Positions 6,440 to 13,816 of a DNA stretch of 28,293 nucleotides are shown piece by piece (the first letter of the stretch is position 1; each line of letters opens with the position of its first letter). The notes beneath the pieces were generated by a model. The model saw nothing but the letters and a program-made list of their open reading frames with translations, ran no database searches and had not been told where the DNA came from. Position numbers and translations under genes: made by a program. Origin of the DNA: an uncultured Prevotella sp. (GTDB taxonomy: Bacteria > Bacteroidota > Bacteroidia > Bacteroidales > Bacteroidaceae); NCBI GenBank assembly GCA_938028745.1, contig CALIZL010000075.1, forward strand, positions 1 to 28,293, in the 5' to 3' direction.

Positions 6440-8593
6440 ATGACAATGAAAAAACTCTTTGCCTTAGCGGCATTTCTCACGGTTGGGATTGGCGCATGGG
6501 CGCAAAACCTTACCCAATACGTAGACCCCTACATCGGTACAGGCGGACACGGACACGTGTTTTTGGGCGCAAACGTGCCTTACGGACTGGTGCAGGTTGG
6601 GCCAACGCAATATAAACGCGGTTGGGACTGGTGTTCGGGCTACCATTACAGCGACTCGGTTATCATCGGTTTCGGCCAAATGCACCTCAGCGGAACAGGC
6701 ATCGGCGACTTGGGCGACATCGCTTTGCTGCCCACAACCGATGCAACGCAACACGATGTGATGTTCTCGCACAAGGGCGAACACGCACGTCCGGGTTATT
6801 ATTCGGTGATGTTGAAGTCGGGCGTAAAGGTAGATCTCACTGCCACTGCCCGCGTTGCGTTTCACCGTTACACCTATCCGGCCGATGCACAAACGGCTTT
6901 CGTAAGGCTCGACTTGGCGCAAGGCATCGGTTGGGACAAGATGACGAAGAGCGCGTTTAAGCAAAACTCGCCCACAGAAGTGTCGGGCTATCGCTATTCC
7001 ACGGGCTGGGCGAAAGACCAACGCGTGTATTTCGTGGCCCAATTCTCGCGGCCTGTAACCCTTACTACAAGCCAAGGCGACAGCTTGGCCGTGCTTTCAA
7101 CCCCCAATAACGACGAACCGCTGCTGGTGAAGGTGGGAATTTCGCCCGTGAGCGAAGACAATGCGCGCGCCAACATCGCTGCCGAACTGCCCGCGTGGGA
7201 CTTCCGCGGCACGGTGGCTAAGGCCAACGAGGCATGGAATAAGGAGCTGAACAAGATTGTTATCACCACGGACGACGATGCTGCACGCCGCACTTTCTAC
7301 ACGGCCATGTATCATTCGATGTTCGCCCCCTCGGTGTTCAACGATGTTAACGGCGACTATCGCGGAGCCGACGGTAAGGTATATCGCGGCGATTTCAAAA
7401 ACTACACCACCTTCTCGCTGTGGGATACCTATCGCGCTGCCCATCCGTTGATGACCATTATCCATCCCGAAAAGCAACGCGACATTGCACAAACCATGCT
7501 GCATATCTACGAACAGCAGGGCAAGTTGCCCGTTTGGCATCTCGTGGGCAACGAAACCGACTGCATGGTGGGCAATCCGGGCATCCCCGTGCTGATTGAC
7601 ATTGCGCTGAAAGGCTTTGATGTGGATAAGAATAAGGTGCTCGAAGCGGCCAAAGCATCGGCCATGCGCGACGAGCGTGGAATGGGTTTGCTCAAGAAAT
7701 ACGGCTATCTGCCTTGCGATCTCGACCCCGAATACGAAACCGTTGCTAAGGGCTTGGAGTACGCCTTGGCAGATGCAGGCATTGCCAAACTTGCCAAACA
7801 GCTGGGGCGAACCGAAGATTACAAGTACTTTTTAAAGCGTAGTCAGTCGTATAAAGACCATTACTTCGACAAAAACACGGGCTTTATGCGCGGAAAAACA
7901 TCGGATGGCAAGTTCCGCGAGCCGTTCGACCCATTTAATTCGGTGCATCGCCAAGACGATTACACCGAGGGCAACGCATGGCAATATGCTTGGTTGGTGC
8001 CCCACGACGTACACGGACTGGTGCAATGCTTTGGTGGCGAGAAACCATTTGTGGCTAAACTCGACTCACTTTTTATTCTAGAAGGTAAGATGGGCGCCGA
8101 TGCGTCGCCCGACATTTCGGGACTTATCGGCCAATATGCTCATGGCAACGAACCCAGTCACCACATTATATATATGTACAACTATGTGGGCATGCCGTGG
8201 AAGGCCGCTCCCAAGTTGCGCCAAGTGATGAATACGCTTTACAACGACGGCATCGACGGACTTAGCGGCAACGAAGACGTGGGGCAAATGTCGGCTTGGT
8301 ACATCCTTTCGTCTATGGGATTGTATCAGGTTGAGCCTGCTGGCGGCAAGTATATCTTTGGTTCGCCACTCTTTAAAAAAGCTGTGGTGAACGTTGGTGG
8401 CGGCAAAACGTTTACCATAGAGGCCAAAAACAACAGTGCCAAGAACATTTATATTCAGAGTGCTAAGCTTAACGGCAAGACGTACACCCGTTCGTACATC
8501 GACTATAAGGACATTATGAAGGGTGGAACACTCGAATTTGTGATGGGCGAAAAGCCTTCGGCGTTCGGAACGAAAGCCGCCGACCGCCCCTAA
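6440..8593 (+). CDS. GH92 family alpha-mannosidase (717 aa)
   Basis: An exo-alpha-mannosidase of glycoside hydrolase family 92, a calcium-dependent inverting family that trims alpha-mannose from N-glycans and mannans. Residues 1-22 are a signal peptide (MKKLFALAAFLTVGIGAWAQ after an alternative first MT), predicting periplasmic or surface location. The N-terminal beta-sandwich starts with YVDPYIGTGGHGHVFLGAN (27-45), the hallmark opening, with the conserved GYHYSD (67-72). The catalytic (alpha/alpha)6 domain carries SLWDTYR (326-332), WHLVGNETDCMVG (366-378), YTEGNAWQY (508-516) with the expected acid E510, and GNEDVGQMSAWY (610-621) with the acidic base region E612/D613. All the motifs I know are intact and the length is normal. 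It is 90 bp downstream of the glycosyltransferase and ends at a strong terminator. ATG at 6440 or 6446 gives essentially the same leader. Confidence 0.92.
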   Translation: MTMKKLFALAAFLTVGIGAWAQNLTQYVDPYIGTGGHGHVFLGANVPYGLVQVGPTQYKRGWDWCSGYHYSDSVIIGFGQMHLSGTGIGDLGDIALLPTTDATQHDVMFSHKGEHARPGYYSVMLKSGVKVDLTATARVAFHRYTYPADAQTAFVRLDLAQGIGWDKMTKSAFKQNSPTEVSGYRYSTGWAKDQRVYFVAQFSRPVTLTTSQGDSLAVLSTPNNDEPLLVKVGISPVSEDNARANIAAELPAWDFRGTVAKANEAWNKELNKIVITTDDDAARRTFYTAMYHSMFAPSVFNDVNGDYRGADGKVYRGDFKNYTTFSLWDTYRAAHPLMTIIHPEKQRDIAQTMLHIYEQQGKLPVWHLVGNETDCMVGNPGIPVLIDIALKGFDVDKNKVLEAAKASAMRDERGMGLLKKYGYLPCDLDPEYETVAKGLEYALADAGIAKLAKQLGRTEDYKYFLKRSQSYKDHYFDKNTGFMRGKTSDGKFREPFDPFNSVHRQDDYTEGNAWQYAWLVPHDVHGLVQCFGGEKPFVAKLDSLFILEGKMGADASPDISGLIGQYAHGNEPSHHIIYMYNYVGMPWKAAPKLRQVMNTLYNDGIDGLSGNEDVGQMSAWYILSSMGLYQVEPAGGKYIFGSPLFKKAVVNVGGGKTFTIEAKNNSAKNIYIQSAKLNGKTYTRSYIDYKDIMKGGTLEFVMGEKPSAFGTKAADRP

Positions 8594-8640
8594 CTGCGGG
8601 GCTTAGGCATCGTGCTTGTGGCATAGATGTGGCACAAAAC

Positions 8641-8694
8641 AAAAAGAATGGCGTTGCGAGCATGCCTTTGGCTGCTCCAACGCCATTCTTTTTT
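8641..8694. terminator. Strong bidirectional terminator
   Basis: AAAAAGAATGGCGTTG (8641-8656) pairs perfectly with CAACGCCATTCTTTTT (8678-8693), a 16-bp stem. GAGCA (8658-8662) and TGCTC (8673-8677) extend it. The plus strand ends in a run of T, and the minus strand continues CTTTTTGTTTTG. It therefore serves GH92 and can also stop the convergent esterase transcript. Confidence 0.85.
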
Positions 8695-8830
8695 GTGTGT
8701 ATATGCCCCATGCAAACGCGGTCTGCACGCAGTTGCCGCACGGGTATGTGTCATCGTTGGCATGGCAAGGGGTGTGCCTGCTGCCCCTTTTACTAAGCGA
8801 AACGAAGTGTGTTAAGACCCATTTTGTGGC

Positions 8831-8937
8831 GTACAAGATACCTTGTACTGGGACTACAAAGGCCTTGTAGTGCGGCTACAAGGTGTTTGTAGCGATACTA
8901 CAAGCGGCTTGTAGTGGGGCTACAAGCAGCCTTGTAC
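8831..8937. repeat. Array of five imperfect palindromes, 22-bp period
   Basis: Units of the form CTACAAG-n(3-4)-CTTGTAG begin at 8831, 8854, 8876, 8898 and 8920, so the steps are 23, 22, 22 and 22 bp. Arms are TACAAG/CTTGTA with only small changes. The central 3-5 bases vary freely (ATAC, AGGCC, GTG, CGG, CAGC). Each unit is self-complementary, so the array reads the same on both strands. Confidence 0.85.
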
Positions 8938-9006
8938 GCTGCAAATTGCTAGCACGCGCGGACTAAAAGCTTAGTTGGCGCGTGACGGAGATAGGCGTAA
9001 ACGGAC

Positions 9007-9996
9007 TTATTGTCCGCCTAGTCGGTCGAAAAACACAATGACATCGTCCCATGTTTTGAGGTCGTTACCGCCGAAAAGGATGGACGAACCAAGGAAGTTC
9101 GGGTGCTCGTGGCGCGAGATAAGGTAGTCGCCATAGAGCAGATTGGCGTTGTTGCAGAACACAACGCGATTGAATGCAGGCGCATTGAGATACTGTTCCA
9201 CCCATGCCAGCTGTGCCGTTATCTGTTCGGGGGCATTTGTTGGCGATGGTGCAAGTATGTAGACATCATAGTTTTCGATGAGCATTTCGTAGGCTTTGTG
9301 CATGCTGGGCATCGGCTTTTGGTAGCTGTCGGCCAGTGTGTTGGCGTGGATAAACACGATGGGGCGTTGTCGTCCCGTCTGCTTATCGTCTATTTGGCGT
9401 ATCAGCGGCACCAGATAGTGCATCGCCACCTTATCCGTTAACCTGTGCCCACCGTGAAAACGTATGGCCGTGGGGTAGTGTTGGGCGAAGAGGTCGAAGG
9501 TGTCTACGCTTGTGTCTTCGTCGCCGAAGAGTCCTATTACGCGTTGTTGTTCAGCCTCGTCAATGTCATCGAATAGCAGTGTTGTAATTTCCTTGTACTC
9601 GTTTACCAAGGCCTTGGTTACGATAAAGTCTTGTATGCCGTCTGTTCGCGGACTTTGGAAGGTTTGTTTGCCCACCATATTGTGTTTCACCATCGTGTCG
9701 CCCATCTCGAAAGCGGGGTTAATCAGTATGCGGTCTGTGCCTCTAAGCATCTCGGCATACATGCCACCCATTGATGTTCCGATGATGAGGTTGGGCTTTT
9801 CGGCATCGCATGTTTGCTTCAATAGTTCTAATGCTTCGGCTGGATGCAAAGGGAGGTCGGGCGCAATGATGGTGGCCGCGGGCATAAGTGTACGCAAGAG
9901 CGTTACTGTTCCCGACTGACCCGATGAGCCAAAGCCGTGAACGTACATTATTTTCTTGCCCTCCATGAGGGCGGGATATGTTTTTGTTGGGTCCAT
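9007..9996 (-). CDS. YqiA/YcfP-like esterase fused to a degenerate NT5C-like HAD domain (329 aa)
   Basis: Two domains are visible. Residues about 14-205 are an alpha/beta hydrolase of the YqiA/YcfP type: IMYVHGFGSSGQ (16-27) is the oxyanion strand, GTSMGG (73-78) holds nucleophile S75, GDEDTSV (158-164) supplies the acid, and HGGHR (181-185) the catalytic His. That triad looks complete, so an active small-molecule esterase or thioesterase is likely. Residues about 211-329 resemble the bacterial NT5C-type 5'(3')-deoxyribonucleotidase fold: MPSMHKAYEMLIENYDVYIL (229-248), LAWVEQYL (263-270), LLYGDYLI (286-293). However, the DxDGxLAD nucleophile motif reads HANTLAD (217-223), the motif-IV DD reads SR (294-295), and the helical cap between motif I and MP is missing. 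The second domain is therefore probably a binding or scaffold module. No signal peptide is present, so it should be cytoplasmic. It follows dinB on the same strand across a repeat block. Confidence 0.8.
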   Translation of the reverse strand: MDPTKTYPALMEGKKIMYVHGFGSSGQSGTVTLLRTLMPAATIIAPDLPLHPAEALELLKQTCDAEKPNLIIGTSMGGMYAEMLRGTDRILINPAFEMGDTMVKHNMVGKQTFQSPRTDGIQDFIVTKALVNEYKEITTLLFDDIDEAEQQRVIGLFGDEDTSVDTFDLFAQHYPTAIRFHGGHRLTDKVAMHYLVPLIRQIDDKQTGRQRPIVFIHANTLADSYQKPMPSMHKAYEMLIENYDVYILAPSPTNAPEQITAQLAWVEQYLNAPAFNRVVFCNNANLLYGDYLISRHEHPNFLGSSILFGGNDLKTWDDVIVFFDRLGGQ

Positions 9997-10362
9997 TTTT
10001 TTATTAGGAGTTATGGAGTTCTTTTTAAGGAGTTATGGAGTTCTTTTGAGGAGTTATGGAGTTAAGGAGTTAACACTCGCTTCGCTCGTTAGGAGTTAAG
10101 CCGTATGCAAGGGAGTTGTGGAGTGAGTTCTTTTGAGGAGTTATGGAGTTATATTTGAGGAGTTAAGGAGTTATATTTGAGGAGTTAAGGAGTTATCACT
10201 CGCTTCGCTCGTTGGAATTTAGCCGTAGTTACTCTGCAACAAGACTATTGGCTTAACTCCTTAACTCCTTAACTCCTTTAACTCCTCAAGGGGAGTAAAG
10301 CTATAGTTACTCTGCAACAAGACTATTGGCTTAACTCCTTAACTCCATAACTCCTTAACTCC
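9997..10362. repeat. Octamer repeat block between dinB and esterase
   Basis: The whole 366-bp spacer is built from GGAGTTAW octamers. From 10007 to about 10196 they read GGAGTTAT/GGAGTTAA on the plus strand, interrupted by CTTTTGA/ATATTTGA linkers. From about 10253 to 10362 they read TTAACTCC, that is, inverted. CACTCGCTTCGCTCGTT occurs at 10074-10090 and 10197-10213. A 43-bp segment beginning TAGTTACTCTGCAACAAGAC is duplicated at 10226-10268 and 10304-10346. The block runs up to the dinB stop codon. No promoter for the esterase is visible in it. Confidence 0.85.
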
Positions 10363-11463
10363 TCAAAACAACTCCTTCTTAAACGGCAATTCAAGTTGTA
10401 TCCATTGTGGGCGATGTGGTTCGTCGTTCATGTTAGAAACCTGAACGCCCAACAGCCTTATAGGTCGTCCGGAGTAGTCAACCTCGCTTAGTAAAGCCTT
10501 TGCAACGGGCAAAATGTCGGCCTTTTGGCGAAGTACGTGAGGGGCTGTTCTGCTGCGTGTAATCTGCGTAAAGTCGTGAAACTTCACTTTTAGCGTGAGC
10601 GTTCGCCCCTTAAAGTCGTTCTTTTTCAAACGTTCCACCAACTCTAACACCAAACGATAGAGTTCGGTTAAGAGCACAGTGGGGTTGGAACTGTCTTCGT
10701 TGAAGGTGCGTTCGCATCCAACGGACTTCCTTATCCAATGTGGTTCAACGGGTCGAGGGTCGATGGCGCGCGCAAAGTTGTAGTACATCTCGCCGGCCTT
10801 ACCGAACACTTGCCGCAGCCGTAGTCGCGAAAGCTGGCGCAAGTCGGCACCGTTGAAGATGCCCATAGCGTGCATCGTTTCGGCCGTTTTATGCCCCACG
10901 CCCCAAAAGTCGGTGATGGGCAGATTGTCGATGAAGTGCATTGCACGACTGGGATGTATCACCGTGATGCCGTCGGGCTTACGAAAGTCGGATGCCACCT
11001 TAGCCAGAAACTTGTTGAACGACACCCCTGCCGAGGCCGTTAGGTGCAACTCGTTGCGTATCTCCTGTCGGATGCGTTGCGCAATGTCAACGGCCAACTC
11101 TATTTCCAGCTTGTTTTGCGTAACGTCTAGGTAGGCCTCGTCTAGCGATAGCGGCTCAACGAGGTCGGTATAACGGTGAAATATCTCGTGAACCTGCTGC
11201 GATACCTGCTTGTATTTCTTGAAATCGGGCGGTATGAGTATCAGTTCGGGACACAATCGCTTAGCCTGCACGCCCGACATGGCCGAATGCACCCCATACT
11301 TTCGTGCCTCGTAGCTGGCCGTACACAACACCCCGCGCCTGTCTTCGCTGCCAATGCCCACGGGTTTTCCGCGCAGCGAGGGGTCGTCGCGTTGCTCCAC
11401 CGAGGCATAGAAGGCATCCATGTCGATGTGAATGATTTTGCGATTGAAGTCTTGCGCAGGCAT
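10363..11463 (-). CDS. dinB: DNA polymerase IV, Y-family translesion polymerase (366 aa)
   Basis: An error-prone polymerase that extends primers past lesions and misaligned ends. The palm motif IIHIDMDAFYASVEQRDDP (10-28) supplies the first metal-binding aspartates, and SLDEAYLDVT (about 103-112) the second acidic pair. Between them, the finger motif CTASYEARKYGVHSAM (47-62) has the YEAR residues that contact the incoming nucleotide. GVGHKTAETMHAMGI (about 189-203) is the thumb helix-hairpin-helix, and the little-finger domain follows from about residue 235. Near the C-terminus, QLELPF is a sliding-clamp binding motif, so clamp recruitment should be intact. The length is normal for DinB. A -7 box lies 31-38 bp upstream, so dinB is probably transcribed separately from the nuclease gene 133 bp before it. 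The ATG directly precedes the conserved N-terminus. Confidence 0.95.
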   Translation of the reverse strand: MPAQDFNRKIIHIDMDAFYASVEQRDDPSLRGKPVGIGSEDRRGVLCTASYEARKYGVHSAMSGVQAKRLCPELILIPPDFKKYKQVSQQVHEIFHRYTDLVEPLSLDEAYLDVTQNKLEIELAVDIAQRIRQEIRNELHLTASAGVSFNKFLAKVASDFRKPDGITVIHPSRAMHFIDNLPITDFWGVGHKTAETMHAMGIFNGADLRQLSRLRLRQVFGKAGEMYYNFARAIDPRPVEPHWIRKSVGCERTFNEDSSNPTVLLTELYRLVLELVERLKKNDFKGRTLTLKVKFHDFTQITRSRTAPHVLRQKADILPVAKALLSEVDYSGRPIRLLGVQVSNMNDEPHRPQWIQLELPFKKELF

Positions 11464-11494
11464 ATCGAGTTGCGATTGGGGCGAAACGCCATTG

Positions 11495-11502
11495 CAAAGT
11501 TA
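11495..11502 (-). promoter_or_regulatory. -7 box for dinB
   Basis: On the minus strand TAACTTTG (plus-strand CAAAGTTA) matches TAnnTTTG, 32 bp before the ATG. No good TTTG is found about 20 bp further upstream, so the promoter is weak or activator-dependent. Confidence 0.45.
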
Positions 11503-11596
11503 GTTATTTTTTGGGGATAAAGGGGCTATGCGGCAAGCTTTGTGAAAGGTTTGGCGATGCGTTTTAAGCATTATCAAGCAGTTGGTTGCTCATCGT

Positions 11597-13816
11597 CTAA
11601 GGTGTTTCTGCAAGCAAACGGGATAGGGGTAGCAGGTGGGGCGAGTAGCTGTCGCCGCCTTTGGTTATGGGTTTTAAGTTTAGTTGGCCAAGATCTAATG
11701 GCGTTTGGCCTTCGGTAAGGTCTACATCGTACACCAAGTAGAGGTCTTCATGCTGTTTGGTAACGACCATTTCTGGTGCTCCACTTGCAGGAACAAGGCG
11801 CGGCCCCTTATCAGACAGTAGGTAGGCATGGTGCTTGTTGCTCTTGTTGTGGATAATCAGGATGCGAGCCTTGGTAAATCCCTCAACCAATTGCAGCACG
11901 GCACCATCCATTTTCAGGGCGATGCCAATGCGTTTTGTGGTTTCAAGTAGTTGTATGTTTTTGTCGAAATGCACGCCTTCTTTGGTAATGAGCAGCACAA
12001 GGTCTTTGTTGCTTATGCCGCATTGTGCCTTGGGTGTGGGCGATGTCAGCTCGTTGCGGCGGTCTTCGCCAATCTTGCATTCCAATATTTCAAAGTGTTC
12101 GCCCAGCAGTTGTTTAATGTTTTGGTTCTCTTCGATGGTTGTTGCCCTTAGTTTTGGGTCGTTAATGGTCTCTGGTCTTTCTAAGGCAAGCGAGTAGAAA
12201 CATTGTTGGTTGGGGGCGTCGGGATAGGGTTTGAACACCTTTCCCAACACTTGTTTGAAGTTTTGGCGTAGCACTTCCTCGCCGTCAACAAACTTTCGCG
12301 GGGTCATGATGTGGAATTGGAAATGGTTGTCCAGCATACATTGTATCTCTTTTCTGAACTGTGCACGCACCTTTTCGCGCCAAGCGGTTTTCATCCCTTC
12401 GTTTTTTCGGCCGTATAAGGCCACTACGTAAAGGAAATTCACATCGTAATGGCAAACAAGGAGCGTGTCGCGGTCGAACAGGCGGTTGCGAAATTGGCGC
12501 GAAGTGAAGTCCTTGTCCTCTCGGTCTACCCACGTAATATCGCTGTGCATCTCCAAATCGCATTGCTTTGCAGAGATAAAGAAGTTGGGTATGATGTTGT
12601 AGCCCTCGGTCGTTTCGTCGCGGAGCATGCCCGTACCTGCTTGCAGCTCCACCTTTTGTTCTGCCTTTCGGTTGTCGTCGAGAAAGAGGTTGAGGTTCCA
12701 TTGCACCACGTTTCGGGCATAGGTAAATTGCTTATAGAGTGCTTCTTTGCCGATGCGCGTGTTGCGCTTATAGTATTTGGAGTCGCCAATATAGTAGATG
12801 TTGTCTGTGCTAGTCTCGGTAAGGGCCTTATAGCGATAGATATGATCTACTTGTTTTCCGTCTGCTTGGTCTTTCAATTCGGTTGGCAGCTCGTTGTTTT
12901 TGCTGCCAATCAGTTCGTCGATGATGTCTTCGAACACAATTTCGAAGCTCTTTACCAAGAGGTATTCGCGCTGCTTGGTGTTTACAACAATTTGTCTGGC
13001 TTCGTCGAAAAAGGCAAAGCAGAGGTTCCAAAGCTCCAAGGCTTTGTCTGAAAAGTACTTGTATCTGATTTGTTGCAGGCGCGTTTTGCCCATTCCTTTG
13101 AGGTAGCTGGCAAACTGCTGGTTGCTGATGGTGTCGTAATGGCATTGGGTTTCGAAAGGGAAACCATATTCGTGATGAATGTAATTGAGTATGGAGAAAT
13201 AGATAACCATCAGTTCCTCGTCGAAGTTTACTTGCCTGCGCTTGTTCATTGGATGGAGATACACGGGTCTGTTGCTTTGCAAGTAGGCTTGCGAGTGGGC
13301 GATGGTCTTGGTCCAGTTTATCTTGTTGTGTCCGCTATGTAGGTTCTTGATGGTGAAGAAGAAAAAGTCTTGGTTGTCTTGGTTGAACTGAATGAGCGAA
13401 AGCAGTATGTCTAAGAAGGTGTTGCTCATGCGGCGTTGTGCGTGCCCAATCTGCGCCATACGTTCGTGCAGCACTATTTGTGTGTCTTTGTTTCGCTCCT
13501 TAAAAACGCAGATGGCGCGGTATATCCACACGGAAAGTTCGTACACAAAGTGCCGTTCTTCTTCGTTCAGCGGGTTGTTTCTGTCTTCAAGGTGGACGAT
13601 GTCTTCGGGATTGTACTTCTGGAAGGCTCGCCCCTGCTCGTCTAACAGCACCTTTGGCAGGATAAACACGCAGTCTTGTATGTTGGCATTGTAGTAGTAG
13701 CCCACATACCCAATGCTTACTTTGCCGCCAACGCCTATGGTGGGGCCAAGTTCGCTCACCACTTTGAGAATGTCTTCGGTGGCTTGGTAGGGGTGTTCTT
13801 CAATTAGAATCCTCAT
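11597..13816 (-). CDS. LlaJI/McrC-like restriction nuclease subunit with large C-terminal extension (739 aa)
   Basis: The probable nuclease partner of the AAA+ protein encoded immediately upstream. The two genes share ATGA (13813-13816), which implies translational coupling and fixed stoichiometry, as in McrBC and LlaJI systems. Residues 1 to about 280 form an N-terminal region with a helical part (HFVYELSVWIYRAICVFKER, 89-108). A PD-(D/E)xK nuclease core follows: FEIVFEDII (291-299), VDHIYRYK with D324, then YYIGDSKYYK with D345-x-K347. McrC is about 350 residues, whereas this protein continues for another 350-plus residues after the core, with no motif I can name. The extension includes strand-rich stretches (FLYVVALYGRK, ILIIHNKSNKHHAYLL) and ends GDSYSPHLLPLSRLLAETP. 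The likely role is cleavage of modified or specific DNA from invaders. The family name is from memory of LlaJI-type proteins; the nuclease residues are seen. Confidence 0.7.
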   Translation of the reverse strand: MRILIEEHPYQATEDILKVVSELGPTIGVGGKVSIGYVGYYYNANIQDCVFILPKVLLDEQGRAFQKYNPEDIVHLEDRNNPLNEEERHFVYELSVWIYRAICVFKERNKDTQIVLHERMAQIGHAQRRMSNTFLDILLSLIQFNQDNQDFFFFTIKNLHSGHNKINWTKTIAHSQAYLQSNRPVYLHPMNKRRQVNFDEELMVIYFSILNYIHHEYGFPFETQCHYDTISNQQFASYLKGMGKTRLQQIRYKYFSDKALELWNLCFAFFDEARQIVVNTKQREYLLVKSFEIVFEDIIDELIGSKNNELPTELKDQADGKQVDHIYRYKALTETSTDNIYYIGDSKYYKRNTRIGKEALYKQFTYARNVVQWNLNLFLDDNRKAEQKVELQAGTGMLRDETTEGYNIIPNFFISAKQCDLEMHSDITWVDREDKDFTSRQFRNRLFDRDTLLVCHYDVNFLYVVALYGRKNEGMKTAWREKVRAQFRKEIQCMLDNHFQFHIMTPRKFVDGEEVLRQNFKQVLGKVFKPYPDAPNQQCFYSLALERPETINDPKLRATTIEENQNIKQLLGEHFEILECKIGEDRRNELTSPTPKAQCGISNKDLVLLITKEGVHFDKNIQLLETTKRIGIALKMDGAVLQLVEGFTKARILIIHNKSNKHHAYLLSDKGPRLVPASGAPEMVVTKQHEDLYLVYDVDLTEGQTPLDLGQLNLKPITKGGDSYSPHLLPLSRLLAETP

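Larger units (their letters stand above)
8594..9006. other. Gene-free convergent spacer of 413 bp
   Basis: The spacer lies between the convergent GH92 and esterase genes. It contains the bidirectional terminator (8641-8693) and the five-unit palindrome array (8831-8937). Open frames in it on both strands are mirror images caused by the palindromes and are not called. Confidence 0.6.

Noticed and set aside
6464..7075. 203-codon minus-strand frame opposite GH92
   Set aside because: Cys/His/Arg-rich composition typical of antisense shadow; the GH92 frame carries all family motifs.
8831..8937. CRISPR array
   Set aside because: The period is only 22 bp, units are palindromic with 4-5 bp between them, and no spacers or cas genes exist.
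10007..10362. Phage attachment site or integron array
   Set aside because: No integrase or recombinase gene is nearby and the units are 8-bp repeats without core-site structure.
12449..13051. 200-codon plus-strand frame opposite the nuclease gene
   Set aside because: Antisense to the PD-(D/E)xK region; hydrophobic pattern arises from the reverse strand and no promoter is present.
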